The notes: generated by a model not told the origin, from the sequence alone. A stretch of 64,000 nt of DNA from Fibrisoma limi BUZ 3 (GCF_000296815.2 NZ_CAIT01000005.1:1-64000), one strand, 5' to 3'. Numbered from the stretch's first letter, positions 8,478 to 16,945 are shown. Numbers and translations: made by a program.

Positions 8478-8654
8478 ATGAAAATTTTTTATGAACTGCG
8501 GTTTATCCATTCGTACGCGCATTTACTCAGTACGCGTTACGGAAAGGACGTTTCGGTAAGTATTGACGTGGAATCGGCCCATATTGATAGTAATTTACCA
8601 CCTTTACCACGTCGACTACGTATCAGCCGGTCTGAACCGGTAGCTGTTTCATGA
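8478..8654 (+). pseudogene. Remnant of a third LytS-type histidine kinase
   Basis: A 58-codon ORF lies between the two intact kinases. Its product matches the segment just after the His box: ELRFIHSYAHLLSTRYG aligns with ELDFITAYINLLQTRHG (first kinase) and ELAFTRSYYHLLKTRYG (second). It then keeps a central LPPL before the match fades (RRLRI where the paralogues have LQVLI or LQMLI). The His box and ATP-binding region are absent, so it cannot be a kinase. Its TGA stop overlaps the ATG of the second kinase (ATGATGA region at 8651), so translation of the remnant could be coupled to that gene. Most likely it is a decayed tandem duplicate; a residual leader-peptide role is possible. Confidence 0.75.
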
Positions 8655-9724
8655 TGACACTTTCTCCCAAACAACGGGTGCCCTGGTGGCTCAGTCTGAA
8701 TGCCCGGATGCAATGGCATATGCTGCTGTTGTTTCCGTGGTTCATTCCGCTGGTGAGCTATCTATTGCTGGGGCCGCGTTACCTCGCCGACTGGCGGACG
8801 TTTGTGGGAGCTACTGCGTTAAACCTGACCATTGGAGTTCTGTGTCATTTCTCGCTCGATTCCCTGACAAAGAGTGTTGTTAGCTGGTATCCGGATCTGC
8901 GGCAGACGGGCCAGCGGGTGCTGCTCCTGCTGCTGGTGTTCCTGCTGGTCACGCCCGTTGCCATTCTGGGGGGGCTCTGGCTATACGACCACTTCCACCT
9001 GTTCGGGTACACTGTTCACCCTACCATTCTGAAGCGGGTTATGCTGTTTAATATCGCGGCTAATCTCGTTTCGGTGGGCGTGTACGAGAGCGTATACTCG
9101 CTCAACAAATGGCGGGAAAACATGCTCGAAAAAGAACAGTTGAAAAAAGCCAATCTGCAAAGCCAGTTCGAAAGCCTCAAGAACCAGGTAAATCCGCATT
9201 TTCTGTTCAACAGCCTCAACTCGCTCTCATCGCTGATCGCCGACGAACCCCGGAAGGCCGAAGAGTTTGTCGATGAGATGTCCAAAGTGTATCGCTACCT
9301 GTTGCAGACGAACGAGGGCGAACTGACGACGCTGGAAACGGAACTGGCATTTACCCGGTCGTATTATCACCTGTTAAAAACCCGCTATGGGGCTGGTATT
9401 CAACTGAACGTATCCGTAGCAGCACCGTATGAAACGTATCAGTTACCGCCCCTGACGCTTCAGATGTTGATTGAAAACGCCGTTAAACACAATGTTATCC
9501 ACGTCGGTCGTCCGCTCATCATTGATATCGTAGTGAACGAGTCCGGATACCTTCAGGTTCGTAATAACCTTCAGCGGAAGTCCGTTCGGGTTGCTTCGAA
9601 TCAGGTTGGGCTGGCGAATATTTCGGCTAAATATCGTCTGCTGACCCAAACCGAACCGACCGTCAGCGACGACGGCGGCTACTTTACCGTTGTTTTACCC
9701 CTTTTATCACCTGTAACTGTATGA
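8651..9724 (+). CDS. LytS-type sensor histidine kinase (second paralogue)
   Basis: This 357-residue paralogue of the kinase at 7373 has the same architecture: four hydrophobic segments in the first 150 residues, the coiled linker KWRENMLEKEQLKKANLQ, the His box NQVNPHFLFNSLNSL (His near residue 183) and the ATP-binding helix LIENAVKHN. The start overlaps the stop of the kinase remnant, and a second ATG follows immediately at 8654. Its own TGA overlaps the ATG of the response regulator at 9721 (ATGA), so the pair is probably translationally coupled and forms a cognate two-component system. The input signal is unknown. Confidence 0.93.
   Translation: MMTLSPKQRVPWWLSLNARMQWHMLLLFPWFIPLVSYLLLGPRYLADWRTFVGATALNLTIGVLCHFSLDSLTKSVVSWYPDLRQTGQRVLLLLLVFLLVTPVAILGGLWLYDHFHLFGYTVHPTILKRVMLFNIAANLVSVGVYESVYSLNKWRENMLEKEQLKKANLQSQFESLKNQVNPHFLFNSLNSLSSLIADEPRKAEEFVDEMSKVYRYLLQTNEGELTTLETELAFTRSYYHLLKTRYGAGIQLNVSVAAPYETYQLPPLTLQMLIENAVKHNVIHVGRPLIIDIVVNESGYLQVRNNLQRKSVRVASNQVGLANISAKYRLLTQTEPTVSDDGGYFTVVLPLLSPVTV
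9191..9239 (+). repeat. 49-bp exact direct repeat, copy 2
   Basis: Second copy of the block at 7901-7949, 1290 bp downstream and in the same orientation. Recombination between the copies would delete the remnant and fuse the two kinases in frame. Confidence 0.9.
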
Positions 9725-10503
9725 ATGTATTAATCGTGGAGGACGAAGATTTGGCGGTTCGTAAACTGAGAAAACTGGTGCAGGAAGTCGACCCGACGCT
9801 CGACATTGCGGGTGTTACAGCCAGCATCGAAGATACGGTTGACTGGATGAACCAGCACCCTGCTCCCGACCTGATTTTTATGGATATTGAACTCGCCGAC
9901 GGGCAGAGTTTCGAGATATTCGAGCGGGTCGATGTGCGCAGTACGGTCATCTTCACGACCTCCTACGATGAATACGCGCTCCAGGCATTTAAGGTCAACA
10001 GCATCGATTACCTCCTGAAGCCCATCCAGCGCGAAGATCTGCAACGTAGTCTGAAAAAATTCTACGACCTGCACGGCCGCAACCAGGCGCAGGAAGCCAC
10101 CAATCAGCCCCTGAATCTGGATAAGCTACTGCGCGAACTGCAATTGCAGCAACAGCCGAAAGAGTATCGCAAGCGGTTTCTGGTTCGGCAGGGGCAGCGA
10201 TTGCTCTCGATTGAAACCGGTGATATTTCTTATTTCTATACCGACGAACGGTTCAGCTTTTTCCGGACGCACAACAATCAGAAATTCCTGGTCGACTACA
10301 CGCTCGATGAACTGGCCGACGCGCTCGACCCAGCCCAGTTTTTCCGCATTAACCGGGGGCTGATCCTGACCCACCGGGCCGTGGAGCAGATGCAACCGTA
10401 TTTTGGTAACCGACTGGCCTTAACGCTCCGGCCTGCGTTCGAGAAGGAAGCCATCGTGAGCCGTGAGAAGGTGAGCGATTTCAAAAAGTGGATGGGAAAG
10501 TAG
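9721..10503 (+). CDS. LytTR-family response regulator
   Basis: This 260-residue regulator has a receiver domain at residues 1-120, with the acidic pocket VEDED (7-10), phospho-acceptor Asp55 in LIFMDIELADG, the TTS switch near 80 and Lys100 in YLLKPI. A Gln/Leu-rich linker follows, then a LytTR DNA-binding domain (about 148-258: RQGQRLLSIETGDISYFYTDE, FFRINRGLILTHRAVEQM). It is phosphorylated by LytS-type kinases and binds direct repeats upstream of target genes. The ATG overlaps the kinase stop, so this is the cognate regulator of at least the second kinase. It has the usual family length and all key residues are intact. Confidence 0.94.
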   Translation: MNVLIVEDEDLAVRKLRKLVQEVDPTLDIAGVTASIEDTVDWMNQHPAPDLIFMDIELADGQSFEIFERVDVRSTVIFTTSYDEYALQAFKVNSIDYLLKPIQREDLQRSLKKFYDLHGRNQAQEATNQPLNLDKLLRELQLQQQPKEYRKRFLVRQGQRLLSIETGDISYFYTDERFSFFRTHNNQKFLVDYTLDELADALDPAQFFRINRGLILTHRAVEQMQPYFGNRLALTLRPAFEKEAIVSREKVSDFKKWMGK

Positions 10504-10528
10504 ACCGTACAGCCTGTTTTCTACGTCC

Positions 10529-11008
10529 ATGGCCAGACTCATCTTTGGAGGCATCATTGCCATTCTGCTGCTGGGATTATACGCCTACGCGACCATCGTA
10601 GCGATCATTACGGTCGAATGTCTGGTGCAGCCCGGGCCAGATTCGGCCTGCCAGTACGGGCCAAACCTGACCGAGGGTTTTACAACCATCCTGAACCTGG
10701 TGGGCGGTCTTGTATCTGCCCTGGTAGTGGCCGTACTGGCCGTGACCAAACCCGACGATCCGCCGTCCGCCCTGGCGCTGACCGCTAAAATTCGGCCGGT
10801 AGATCTGACTAAAACTACCCAAAACGTCGTTACGGGCGTTTCAGTCGCCTACGTGATCGTGTGGCTGATCTGCGGCCTGGCTGCGCTGATTGTCGGTTAT
10901 ATGCAGCATGCCGACGTAGTGCCTGCCCTGACCGCTTCGGGCAAGTCGTGGCTGGGGTTGGCTGTTGCTGCGGCTTATTCCTACCTTGGGGTCAATCCGG
11001 CCCGTTAG
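10529..11008 (+). CDS. Integral membrane protein of unknown function
   Basis: This 159-residue hydrophobic protein has about four membrane spans: residues 4-28, 50-72, 100-122 and 134-150. Between spans one and two is an extracytoplasmic loop with two Cys (VECLVQPGPDSACQYGP) that could form a disulfide. I recognise no family. It starts 25 bp after the LytTR regulator on the same strand with no terminator between, so it is likely the last gene of the kinase/regulator operon and a candidate output of that system. RsmE, next downstream, has its own -7 box. Confidence 0.7.
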   Translation: MARLIFGGIIAILLLGLYAYATIVAIITVECLVQPGPDSACQYGPNLTEGFTTILNLVGGLVSALVVAVLAVTKPDDPPSALALTAKIRPVDLTKTTQNVVTGVSVAYVIVWLICGLAALIVGYMQHADVVPALTASGKSWLGLAVAAAYSYLGVNPAR

Positions 11009-11017
11009 TTTTGGCCG

Positions 11018-11025
11018 TATCTTTG
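11018..11025 (+). promoter_or_regulatory. -7 box upstream of rsmE
   Basis: TATCTTTG is an exact TAnnTTTG match, 8 bp before the rsmE ATG. A TTG at the expected -33 spacing is not clear (the nearest is 29 bp upstream). Confidence 0.45.
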
Positions 11026-11032
11026 GGGGAGT

Positions 11033-11746
11033 ATGCATTTGTTTTATCAACCCGACGTCCAGACGGTTCCCTACCTGACCGACGATGAATCCCGCCATGC
11101 GGTCAAAACCCTGCGCCTGGGTGTTGGCGACACCATTGCCGTGACGGATGGGCACGGAAACCGGTTTTCAGCCGTTATTACAAAAGCCGATGCCCGGCAG
11201 TGTGCATTCCGGATAACCGGTCAGCAAAGCACCCCTCCGCGTCCATTCTCCATCCGATTGTGCGTAGCGCCAACCAAAAATCTGGATCGCATAGAGTGGT
11301 TTGTCGAAAAAGCCGTTGAGGTAGGCATCGAACGTATCAGCTTTTTTTTCGGGCAGCATTCCGAGCGCCGGGTGCTCAAACTGGAGCGCCTGGAGAAAAT
11401 TGCCGTAGCCGCCATGAAGCAATCGCTGCAAAGCTGGTTGCCTCAGATCGATGAAGCTGTTTCATTCGATAACTTACTGAAAACCATAGGCGAGGGTGAG
11501 CGGTTTATAGCTCACCTGCCGGAGCGGTCAGCCGATACGGACGAACCGCCAGCGCATCTGTTGCGGGCAGCCACCTCGGGTGGAGAGTATGCCGTGTTGA
11601 TTGGGCCTGAGGGTGATTTTTCGGAACGGGAATTGCAGGCAGCTACGACAGCCGGATTCCGAATGGTAACGCTTGGGGCAAACCGGCTACGAACAGAAAC
11701 GGCCGCACTGGTAGCTTGCCAAATTTTGACTATATTGAATACGTAA
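11033..11746 (+). CDS. rsmE: 16S rRNA (uracil(1498)-N(3))-methyltransferase
   Basis: This 237-residue SPOUT-class methyltransferase methylates N3 of U1498 in 16S rRNA of the small subunit. The N-terminal PUA-like domain (residues 1-70; HLFYQPDVQT, DDESRHAVKTLRLGVGD) is followed by the knotted domain. Its signatures are CVAPTKNLDRIEWFVEKAVEVGIERI, the glycine-rich IGPEGDFSERE and the SAM-pocket segment TLGANRLRTETAALVACQI. All are in order and the length is normal for the family. The ATG at 11033 follows a -7 box. DUF4159 follows on the same strand, 96 bp away from its true start. Confidence 0.95.
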   Translation: MHLFYQPDVQTVPYLTDDESRHAVKTLRLGVGDTIAVTDGHGNRFSAVITKADARQCAFRITGQQSTPPRPFSIRLCVAPTKNLDRIEWFVEKAVEVGIERISFFFGQHSERRVLKLERLEKIAVAAMKQSLQSWLPQIDEAVSFDNLLKTIGEGERFIAHLPERSADTDEPPAHLLRAATSGGEYAVLIGPEGDFSERELQAATTAGFRMVTLGANRLRTETAALVACQILTILNT

Positions 11747-11842
11747 ACAGGTTTGCCACCAATTACACTGGGTCTACCAATTCTACTTCAGTTCCGTGTT
11801 GCTTTGTTTGATGTAATCCGCGTAGTCGGCGGTAAAGAAGAG

Positions 11843-12502
11843 ATGAGAAAATTAATTTGCTTACTAATAATCGGGTTTGTCTCGCTGGCTACGGCCAAGG
11901 CGCAGTATGCCTACAAAATTGCTAAACTGAAATACAATGGCGGGGGCGACTGGTACGCCAACAAAACATCGCTGCCGAACCTGATTAAGTTTGCCAATGC
12001 GAATCTCCGGATGAATATATTCCCCGAAGAAGACATTGTGGAGCCGGGTAGTCCTGATATTTTTAACTATCCGTTTGTGCATATGACCGGTCATGGCAAC
12101 GTGGTTTTTTCAGACGCTGAGGCCCAGAATATGCGTCGCTACCTGATGTCGGGCGGTTTTCTGCACATCGACGACAACTACGGGATGGACAAGTTTATCC
12201 GGCGGGAAATGAAAAAGGTATTTCCGGAGCTGAACTTCATCGAACTGCCGTTCAACCACCCCGTGTATCAGCAGAAGTATAAGTTTGCCACGGGGCTACC
12301 GAAAGTACATGAGCACGATGGTAAAGCACCCCAGGGATTTGGCCTGATCTATCAGGGGAGGCTGGTGTGTTTCTACAGCTACGAGTGTGATCTGGGCAAC
12401 GGCTGGGAGGATCAGAGTGTTTATAATGACCCTGAGCCCGTTCGGCAGCAGGCGTTGCGAATGGGCGCCAATCTGCTCCAATACGCGACAACCATAAATT
12501 AG
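11843..12502 (+). CDS. DUF4159 domain-containing exported protein
   Basis: Read from the ATG at 11843, the product has 219 residues and opens with a good signal peptide (MRKLICLLIIGFVSLATAKAQ). The upstream in-frame ATG at 11753 would bury this leader behind 30 residues, so I reject it. The mature chain is a DUF4159 domain: YKIAKLKYNGGGDWYANKTSLPNL, a THG-like FVHMTGHGNVVFSD, a glutamine-amidotransferase-like core (LRRYL-type MSGGFLHIDDNYG) and HEHDGKAPQGFGLIY. The family is common in Bacteroidota and often follows rsmE. Its biochemical role is unknown. Confidence 0.9.
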   Translation: MRKLICLLIIGFVSLATAKAQYAYKIAKLKYNGGGDWYANKTSLPNLIKFANANLRMNIFPEEDIVEPGSPDIFNYPFVHMTGHGNVVFSDAEAQNMRRYLMSGGFLHIDDNYGMDKFIRREMKKVFPELNFIELPFNHPVYQQKYKFATGLPKVHEHDGKAPQGFGLIYQGRLVCFYSYECDLGNGWEDQSVYNDPEPVRQQALRMGANLLQYATTIN

Positions 12503-12604
12503 TTTGGTATTTTTCGGTTGTCGAAATACAAAACCGCGCGAAAAACGTTAGTTTTGTATAGATTTTCTAAGTCTGTCTTTTATTCACTTTAACTATATTA
12601 CGTT

Positions 12605-13411
12605 GTGATTGTACTGGCTGCATTTATTGGGCATTGGTACCTCTCTCTGTTTTGCCAAACATTCTTCCTGCATCGCTACGCGGCTCATAAGATGTTTTCA
12701 ATGAGCAAATTCTGGGAGCGGTTCTTCTATTTCCTGACGTACCTGTCGCAGGGGTCGTCGTACCTGAGCCCCCGGGCCTATGCTGTGCTGCACCGGATGC
12801 ACCACGCGTTCAGCGATACGCCCAAAGACCCCCACTCTCCGCATCACACGAAGAACGTGTTCACGATGATGTGGAAGACGAAAGACATTTACAATGCGGT
12901 ACTGCACCGCAAGCAGCCGGTCGAACGTCAGTTCGATCGCAACTATCCCGTTTGGAACTGGATGGAGAAAGTAGGTGATTCGTGGGTATCACGAATTGGC
13001 TGGGGAGTACTCTATAGCCTGTTCTACATCTTTGCGTACATCTACCTGGATATGCACTGGGCGTTTTTCTTCCTGCTGCCGATTCACTTCCTGATGGGGC
13101 CTATTCACGGTGCCATCGTAAACTGGAGCGGCCACAAATACGGTTATTCGAACTTCGATAACCACGACCACTCGAAAAACTCGCTTATGCTGGACGTACT
13201 GATGCTGGGCGAATTGTTCCAGAACAACCACCACAAGCGGCCGAACTCGGCTAACTTCGGAGCCAAGTGGTTTGAGTTTGACCCCACCTACCCGGTTATT
13301 AAAGTGTTGCACAAGCTGCGCATTATCGAGCTACGGGCACCGAAGCAAAGCAGTCAGGCCCAGCAGGAAGTTGGCCATGATCGCGTTGTTAACAAAGAAG
13401 TGGAAGCATAA
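12605..13411 (+). CDS. Fatty-acid / acyl-lipid desaturase
   Basis: This 268-residue membrane di-iron desaturase carries the three histidine boxes: HRYAAH (23-28), HRMHH (63-67) and QNNHHKRPN (about 207-215), plus the accessory HDHS near 186. Four hydrophobic segments fit a multi-span enzyme that introduces double bonds into acyl chains, using electrons from a ferredoxin-type donor. The only start compatible with the first box is a GTG at 12605, because a stop codon lies 12 bp upstream in frame. TAGTTTTG at 12549-12556 is a plausible -7 box. A strong bidirectional terminator follows. Confidence 0.9.
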   Translation: MIVLAAFIGHWYLSLFCQTFFLHRYAAHKMFSMSKFWERFFYFLTYLSQGSSYLSPRAYAVLHRMHHAFSDTPKDPHSPHHTKNVFTMMWKTKDIYNAVLHRKQPVERQFDRNYPVWNWMEKVGDSWVSRIGWGVLYSLFYIFAYIYLDMHWAFFFLLPIHFLMGPIHGAIVNWSGHKYGYSNFDNHDHSKNSLMLDVLMLGELFQNNHHKRPNSANFGAKWFEFDPTYPVIKVLHKLRIIELRAPKQSSQAQQEVGHDRVVNKEVEA

Positions 13412-13426
13412 AGAATACGACTTATC

Positions 13427-13470
13427 ATCGACAAAAAAGGGAGCTCGACCGGGCTCCCTTTTTTGTCGAT
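13427..13470. terminator. Bidirectional intrinsic terminator
   Basis: Perfect 18-bp arms (ATCGACAAAAAAGGGAGC and its complement) surround an 8-nt loop. A T-run lies in the 3' arm for both directions. It separates the convergent desaturase (+) and nucleotidase (-) genes. Confidence 0.92.
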
Positions 13471-13479
13471 ATGAATTAT

Positions 13480-14007
13480 CTATAACAGAACGGCGGCTAC
13501 GTCCTGCCAGTTATTAACGCGCTGGTACGCGGTTTCGTCGCGGTTGTGCAGAGCCGTAAACAACAGACCCTGCCCCTGAAACGTACGGATGTTGCGAGGC
13601 AGATCGTCGATCAGGAAGTCGGTGTTCAGTACGCTCTTGTCGCCCATGAAAATGTAGTTGCGCCACGAGATGGCCGGGAAATGCTCCTGAAGCCAATCCC
13701 ATTTTTCACGTAACGAATTAGGGAATTCCTGGGCTGCGGACGCCACAAAGACGTCGTATTTCTGCATCAGTTCAGCGATAACAGCCTGCGCTCCTTCCAT
13801 TACCGGAATATCGCGGAAGAAACCCGGTTCGTAAACGCGTCGGGAAATTGTTTGATACTCGTCTTCGTCGAACAACTCATGGAATGACTTTTCTTTCAGC
13901 TGTTCCAGTGTGTAACGGGGCGCTTCGCCTTCCAGATACAATTTTACAAACTTAGCGTGGGTATCGGCCATGACATCATCCATGTCGATGGCAATGCGTT
14001 GTTTCAT
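13480..14007 (-). CDS. 5'(3')-deoxyribonucleotidase-like HAD phosphatase
   Basis: This 175-residue protein of the NT5C family is in the HAD superfamily. The nucleophile motif IDMDDVMAD is at residues 7-15 (Asp8 and Asp10). Motif II is the VASAAQE segment near 95, and motif IV includes LIDDLPRNI near 140. The family dephosphorylates deoxynucleoside monophosphates and limits dNTP pools. Starting at the ATG at 14007 places the nucleophile next to the N-terminus as usual; the in-frame ATG at 14085 adds 26 poorly fitting residues. The E2 gene ends 86 bp upstream on the same strand. Confidence 0.85.
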   Translation of the reverse strand: MKQRIAIDMDDVMADTHAKFVKLYLEGEAPRYTLEQLKEKSFHELFDEDEYQTISRRVYEPGFFRDIPVMEGAQAVIAELMQKYDVFVASAAQEFPNSLREKWDWLQEHFPAISWRNYIFMGDKSVLNTDFLIDDLPRNIRTFQGQGLLFTALHNRDETAYQRVNNWQDVAAVLL

Positions 14008-14092
14008 GCGTGTTAGAATTGCAGATATTGAACGTGGGCTATCAGACTTTTGGCTGGAGCAGGTCTGGTAGCTAACATCCAGCATCCAACGT

Positions 14093-15517
14093 CTATAAAG
14101 TTCGATTTATATCAAATTGCTCCAGATAATCCGCAACCCGCCGAACGAACTGACCGCCCAGCGATCCATCCACGACGCGGTGATCGTAGGAGTGGGAGAG
14201 GAACATCAACTGCCGGATGCCGATCAGGTCGCCCTGTGGCGTTTCGATCACGGCGGGCTTCTTCACGATTGCGCCGAACGCCATAATGGCCACCTGCGGC
14301 TGCAAAATGATCGGTGTCCCCATTACGTTGCCGAACGTACCGATGTTCGAAACGGTGTATGTACCCCCAGCCAGATCGTCGGCGGTGAGTTTGTTTTCGC
14401 GGGCGCGTTTGCTCAGATCGTTCACCTTCTTGGTCAGGCCGATGAGGTTGTACTGGTCGGCATCGTGAATAACCGGCACGATCAGGTTGCCGCTCGGTAG
14501 GGCCACCGCCATGCCGATGTTAATTGAGCGCTTGACAATGATGTTGTCGCCGTCGACCGATATGTTGATCATCGGAAAATCCCGGATGGCCTTCACCACC
14601 GCTTCGATCAGCAGGGGGGTGTACGTCAGGTTTTCGCCGGTCTGCTGCTTAAACTGATCTTTGATCTTGGTGCGCCACTGTACAACTGGGGTCATGTCAG
14701 CCTCAACAAACGAACTGACGTGGGGCGAAATCTGCTTCGACTCGACCATACGCTGCGCAATCATCTTGCGCATCCGATCCATCTGGATAATGTCCGTTTG
14801 GCCATTCAGCGACGTAGCCGGTTTAACCTGCCCATTACTGCCTGGCGTGGCTTCGGGCTTCGTAGGAGCCGGTTGCTGCGCAGCAGGAGCCGGTGTTGGT
14901 TCGGTCGTTACGGGTGCCTGAATTGGTTGCTCCTGCCGCTGCTGCACATAGGTCAGAATGTCTTTCTTGGTCACACGGTTGCCGGTGCCAGAGCCGGGTA
15001 TCCGGTCGAGTTCAGCCCGCGCAATGCCTTCCTCTCTGGCAATATTCAGCACCAGGGGCGAGTAGAACCGATTTTCATAAATAGGGGCATCGGTCGTGAG
15101 TGACGTAGCGGAGGCCGCCACTGCTTTTTCAGAGTCGTGGCTGCTCATTGACGAGATGCTGGCTTCCAGTTCCCGGGCGACTTCGTGTACTTCGGACTCC
15201 GCGGCTGCCGGTTCGTCTTGGTCAACTGTGGGAGCTTGGGCTGGAACAGGCTCTTTAGACTCCTCGGCGACGGTGGCATCAACCTCAATCCGAGCGATAG
15301 GGGCACCTACCGCTACGACATCGCCTTCGTTGACGAGCGTTTCTTTCAAGATGCCGTTGTGCAGAGCCGGTACCTCCGTATCCACCTTGTCGGTAGCTAC
15401 TTCCAGTACAGATTCGTCGGTTTCAATACGGTCGCCGGGCTTTTTGAGCCATGAAATGACCGTACATTCCATTATACTTTCGCCCATTCTGGGCATAACC
15501 ATGTCGATGAGTGCCAT
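14093..15517 (-). CDS. 2-oxo acid dehydrogenase E2 (dihydrolipoyl acyltransferase), one lipoyl domain
   Basis: This 474-residue E2 subunit moves acyl groups from an E1 to CoA. It has an N-terminal lipoyl domain (2-78) with the lipoylated Lys44 in EVATDKVDTEVPAL, then an Ala/Pro/Glu linker. A peripheral-subunit-binding domain spans about 150-190 (YSPLVLNIAREEGI...GTGNRVTKKDILTYV), followed by a second Pro/Ala/Thr linker and the catalytic domain (245-474) with YDHRVVDGSLGG (His about 446). The DKVDTE lipoyl sequence is typical of branched-chain or 2-oxoglutarate E2 rather than pyruvate E2. No E1 or E3 gene is nearby. A second, two-lipoyl E2 is encoded at 23744. Confidence 0.92.
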   Translation of the reverse strand: MALIDMVMPRMGESIMECTVISWLKKPGDRIETDESVLEVATDKVDTEVPALHNGILKETLVNEGDVVAVGAPIARIEVDATVAEESKEPVPAQAPTVDQDEPAAAESEVHEVARELEASISSMSSHDSEKAVAASATSLTTDAPIYENRFYSPLVLNIAREEGIARAELDRIPGSGTGNRVTKKDILTYVQQRQEQPIQAPVTTEPTPAPAAQQPAPTKPEATPGSNGQVKPATSLNGQTDIIQMDRMRKMIAQRMVESKQISPHVSSFVEADMTPVVQWRTKIKDQFKQQTGENLTYTPLLIEAVVKAIRDFPMINISVDGDNIIVKRSINIGMAVALPSGNLIVPVIHDADQYNLIGLTKKVNDLSKRARENKLTADDLAGGTYTVSNIGTFGNVMGTPIILQPQVAIMAFGAIVKKPAVIETPQGDLIGIRQLMFLSHSYDHRVVDGSLGGQFVRRVADYLEQFDINRTL

Positions 15518-15533
15518 TGTTTGTTAAATAAAA

Positions 15534-15600
15534 GGAATGATGAGTGATAAAGTATGAACGAATGCAGGGAGTTGATGTTCAGGCTTTACCCTTCGTCATT
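15534..15600. repeat. Imperfect inverted repeat overlapping the cinA stop codon
   Basis: AATGATGAGTGATAAAG (15534-15550) pairs with CTTTACCCTTCGTCATT (15584-15600) at 13 of 17 positions. The right arm contains the cinA stop codon. It may act as the cinA transcript end; there is no T-tract. Confidence 0.4.
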
Positions 15601-16849
15601 GGTTTAAGAGTTCTTCGCGGAGCAAATTTAACAGATACGTGCTGGTGAGTTGAATATTTTGGTCGCGATACTTCCCAAGTCTGAGCAGGCGGGTCACCGT
15701 ACGCTGTTCTGTCGCGCAGGCAATCCAGATCGTACCGACGGGTTTGTCGGGCGTACCGCCGTCTGGTCCGGCAATACCACTGGTTGCGATGCCAACGTCG
15801 GTTCCGAGCGTTTTCCGAACGCCCTCAGCCATTTGCCGAATGGTTTCTTCACTGACAGCCCCAAACTGCTCCAGGGTTTCAGGTTTAACACCTAATTGAC
15901 TAATCTTAACGGAGTTGCTGTAACTAACGACGCTGCCCCAGAAGTAAGCCGAAGAGCCGGGTACTTTCGTTATCTGAGCTGACACAAATCCGCCGGTGCA
16001 GCTTTCCGCAATGCCCAGCGTCTGGCTCCTGTCTTTCAGCAATCGACCAACAACAACCTCCAGTTCGTCGTCGTCAAAACCAAACACATGCTGCTGGATA
16101 AGGGGCATGACCTTATCAACCTGTTCGGCCAGTTCGCGGTCAATCTGAGCCGTATCCTGGCCTGTGGCCGTCAGCCGGAGTTTCACCTGCCCGAAGCTGG
16201 GCAGATACGCCAGCCGGATATGAGGGGGCAGGTTGTCTTCCCAATCGGCGATCCGTTCAGCCAGAAACGACTCGCCAATGCCGACTGTCCGGATGATTTT
16301 GTGTTTGATGACCGGCGTGCTGAAATGGCCCTGCAACCGGGGTAGAATCCGGTGGGTCATCAGGTTTTTCATCTCAAACGGAACGCCGGGCAACGATACG
16401 TACACTCGTCCGCCGTGCTCAAACCACATACCGGGCGCCGTACCCCAATCGTTCTGAATATACACCGCATTGGCCGGCAGATCGGCCTGACCGCGGTTGA
16501 GGTCGGTCATGGGGCGCCCCCGCTTCTCAAAAAAACTCGTGACCAGGGCCAGGGCTTCCTCGTTGCGAACCAGCCCGACACCAAAGTAATCGCAAAGCGT
16601 TTTTTTGGTGATGTCGTCCTTGGTTGGTCCAAGGCCCCCCGTCAGAATGATGACATCGGCGCGCTGGTGGGCTTCGTGCAGAACGGCCAGAATGGCCTCG
16701 GCCTGATCACCCACCGACGACTTGCGGACGGTGCGGATGCCAATGTTTGTAAGCTCGGTGCTGATCCACTGGGTGTTCGTGTCGGTGATTTGCCCGAACA
16801 AAATTTCGTCGCCGATCGTAACCACTTCGGCTCGTATAATGTTGGTCAT
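15596..16849 (-). CDS. cinA: CinA-family protein (MoCF-like domain plus nicotinamide-nucleotide amidase-like domain)
   Basis: This 417-residue CinA has an N-terminal MoCF/COG1058 domain (AEVVTIGDEILFGQITDTN at about residues 6-24, LTGGLGPTKDDITK near 70) and a C-terminal PncC-like domain (GIAESCTGGFVSAQITKVPGSSAYFWG near 275, TSGIAGPDGGTPDKPVGTIW near 350). The family is implicated in pyridine-nucleotide salvage (NMN deamidation, ADP-ribose hydrolysis); the name refers to competence. The ATG at 16849 fits the domain start; an upstream ATG at 16996 would add 49 unrelated residues and overlap the divergent DUF4197 gene. Confidence 0.93.
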   Translation of the reverse strand: MTNIIRAEVVTIGDEILFGQITDTNTQWISTELTNIGIRTVRKSSVGDQAEAILAVLHEAHQRADVIILTGGLGPTKDDITKKTLCDYFGVGLVRNEEALALVTSFFEKRGRPMTDLNRGQADLPANAVYIQNDWGTAPGMWFEHGGRVYVSLPGVPFEMKNLMTHRILPRLQGHFSTPVIKHKIIRTVGIGESFLAERIADWEDNLPPHIRLAYLPSFGQVKLRLTATGQDTAQIDRELAEQVDKVMPLIQQHVFGFDDDELEVVVGRLLKDRSQTLGIAESCTGGFVSAQITKVPGSSAYFWGSVVSYSNSVKISQLGVKPETLEQFGAVSEETIRQMAEGVRKTLGTDVGIATSGIAGPDGGTPDKPVGTIWIACATEQRTVTRLLRLGKYRDQNIQLTSTYLLNLLREELLNQ

Positions 16850-16857
16850 ACTGTAGC

Positions 16858-16873
16858 ACAGGCTGAAGCCTGT
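16858..16873. repeat. Short hairpin of the TGTAGCACAGGCT repeat family
   Basis: ACAGGCT-GA-AGCCTGT is a perfect 7-bp hairpin preceded by CTGTAGC, 9 bp upstream of the cinA start codon. The same TGTAGCACAGGCT core recurs at 25571. Confidence 0.5.
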
Positions 16874-16945
16874 ATTAATCAAGGAAGCACGTTTTAAACG
16901 TTTGCCTCCGAACGCGATCAAAAGTACGTAAAAACGTTGTATTGC

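Noticed and set aside
10529-11008. Phage holin-like interpretation of the small membrane protein
   Set aside because: No phage genes surround it and it is longer and more loop-rich than holins; its operon context points to the LytTR system.
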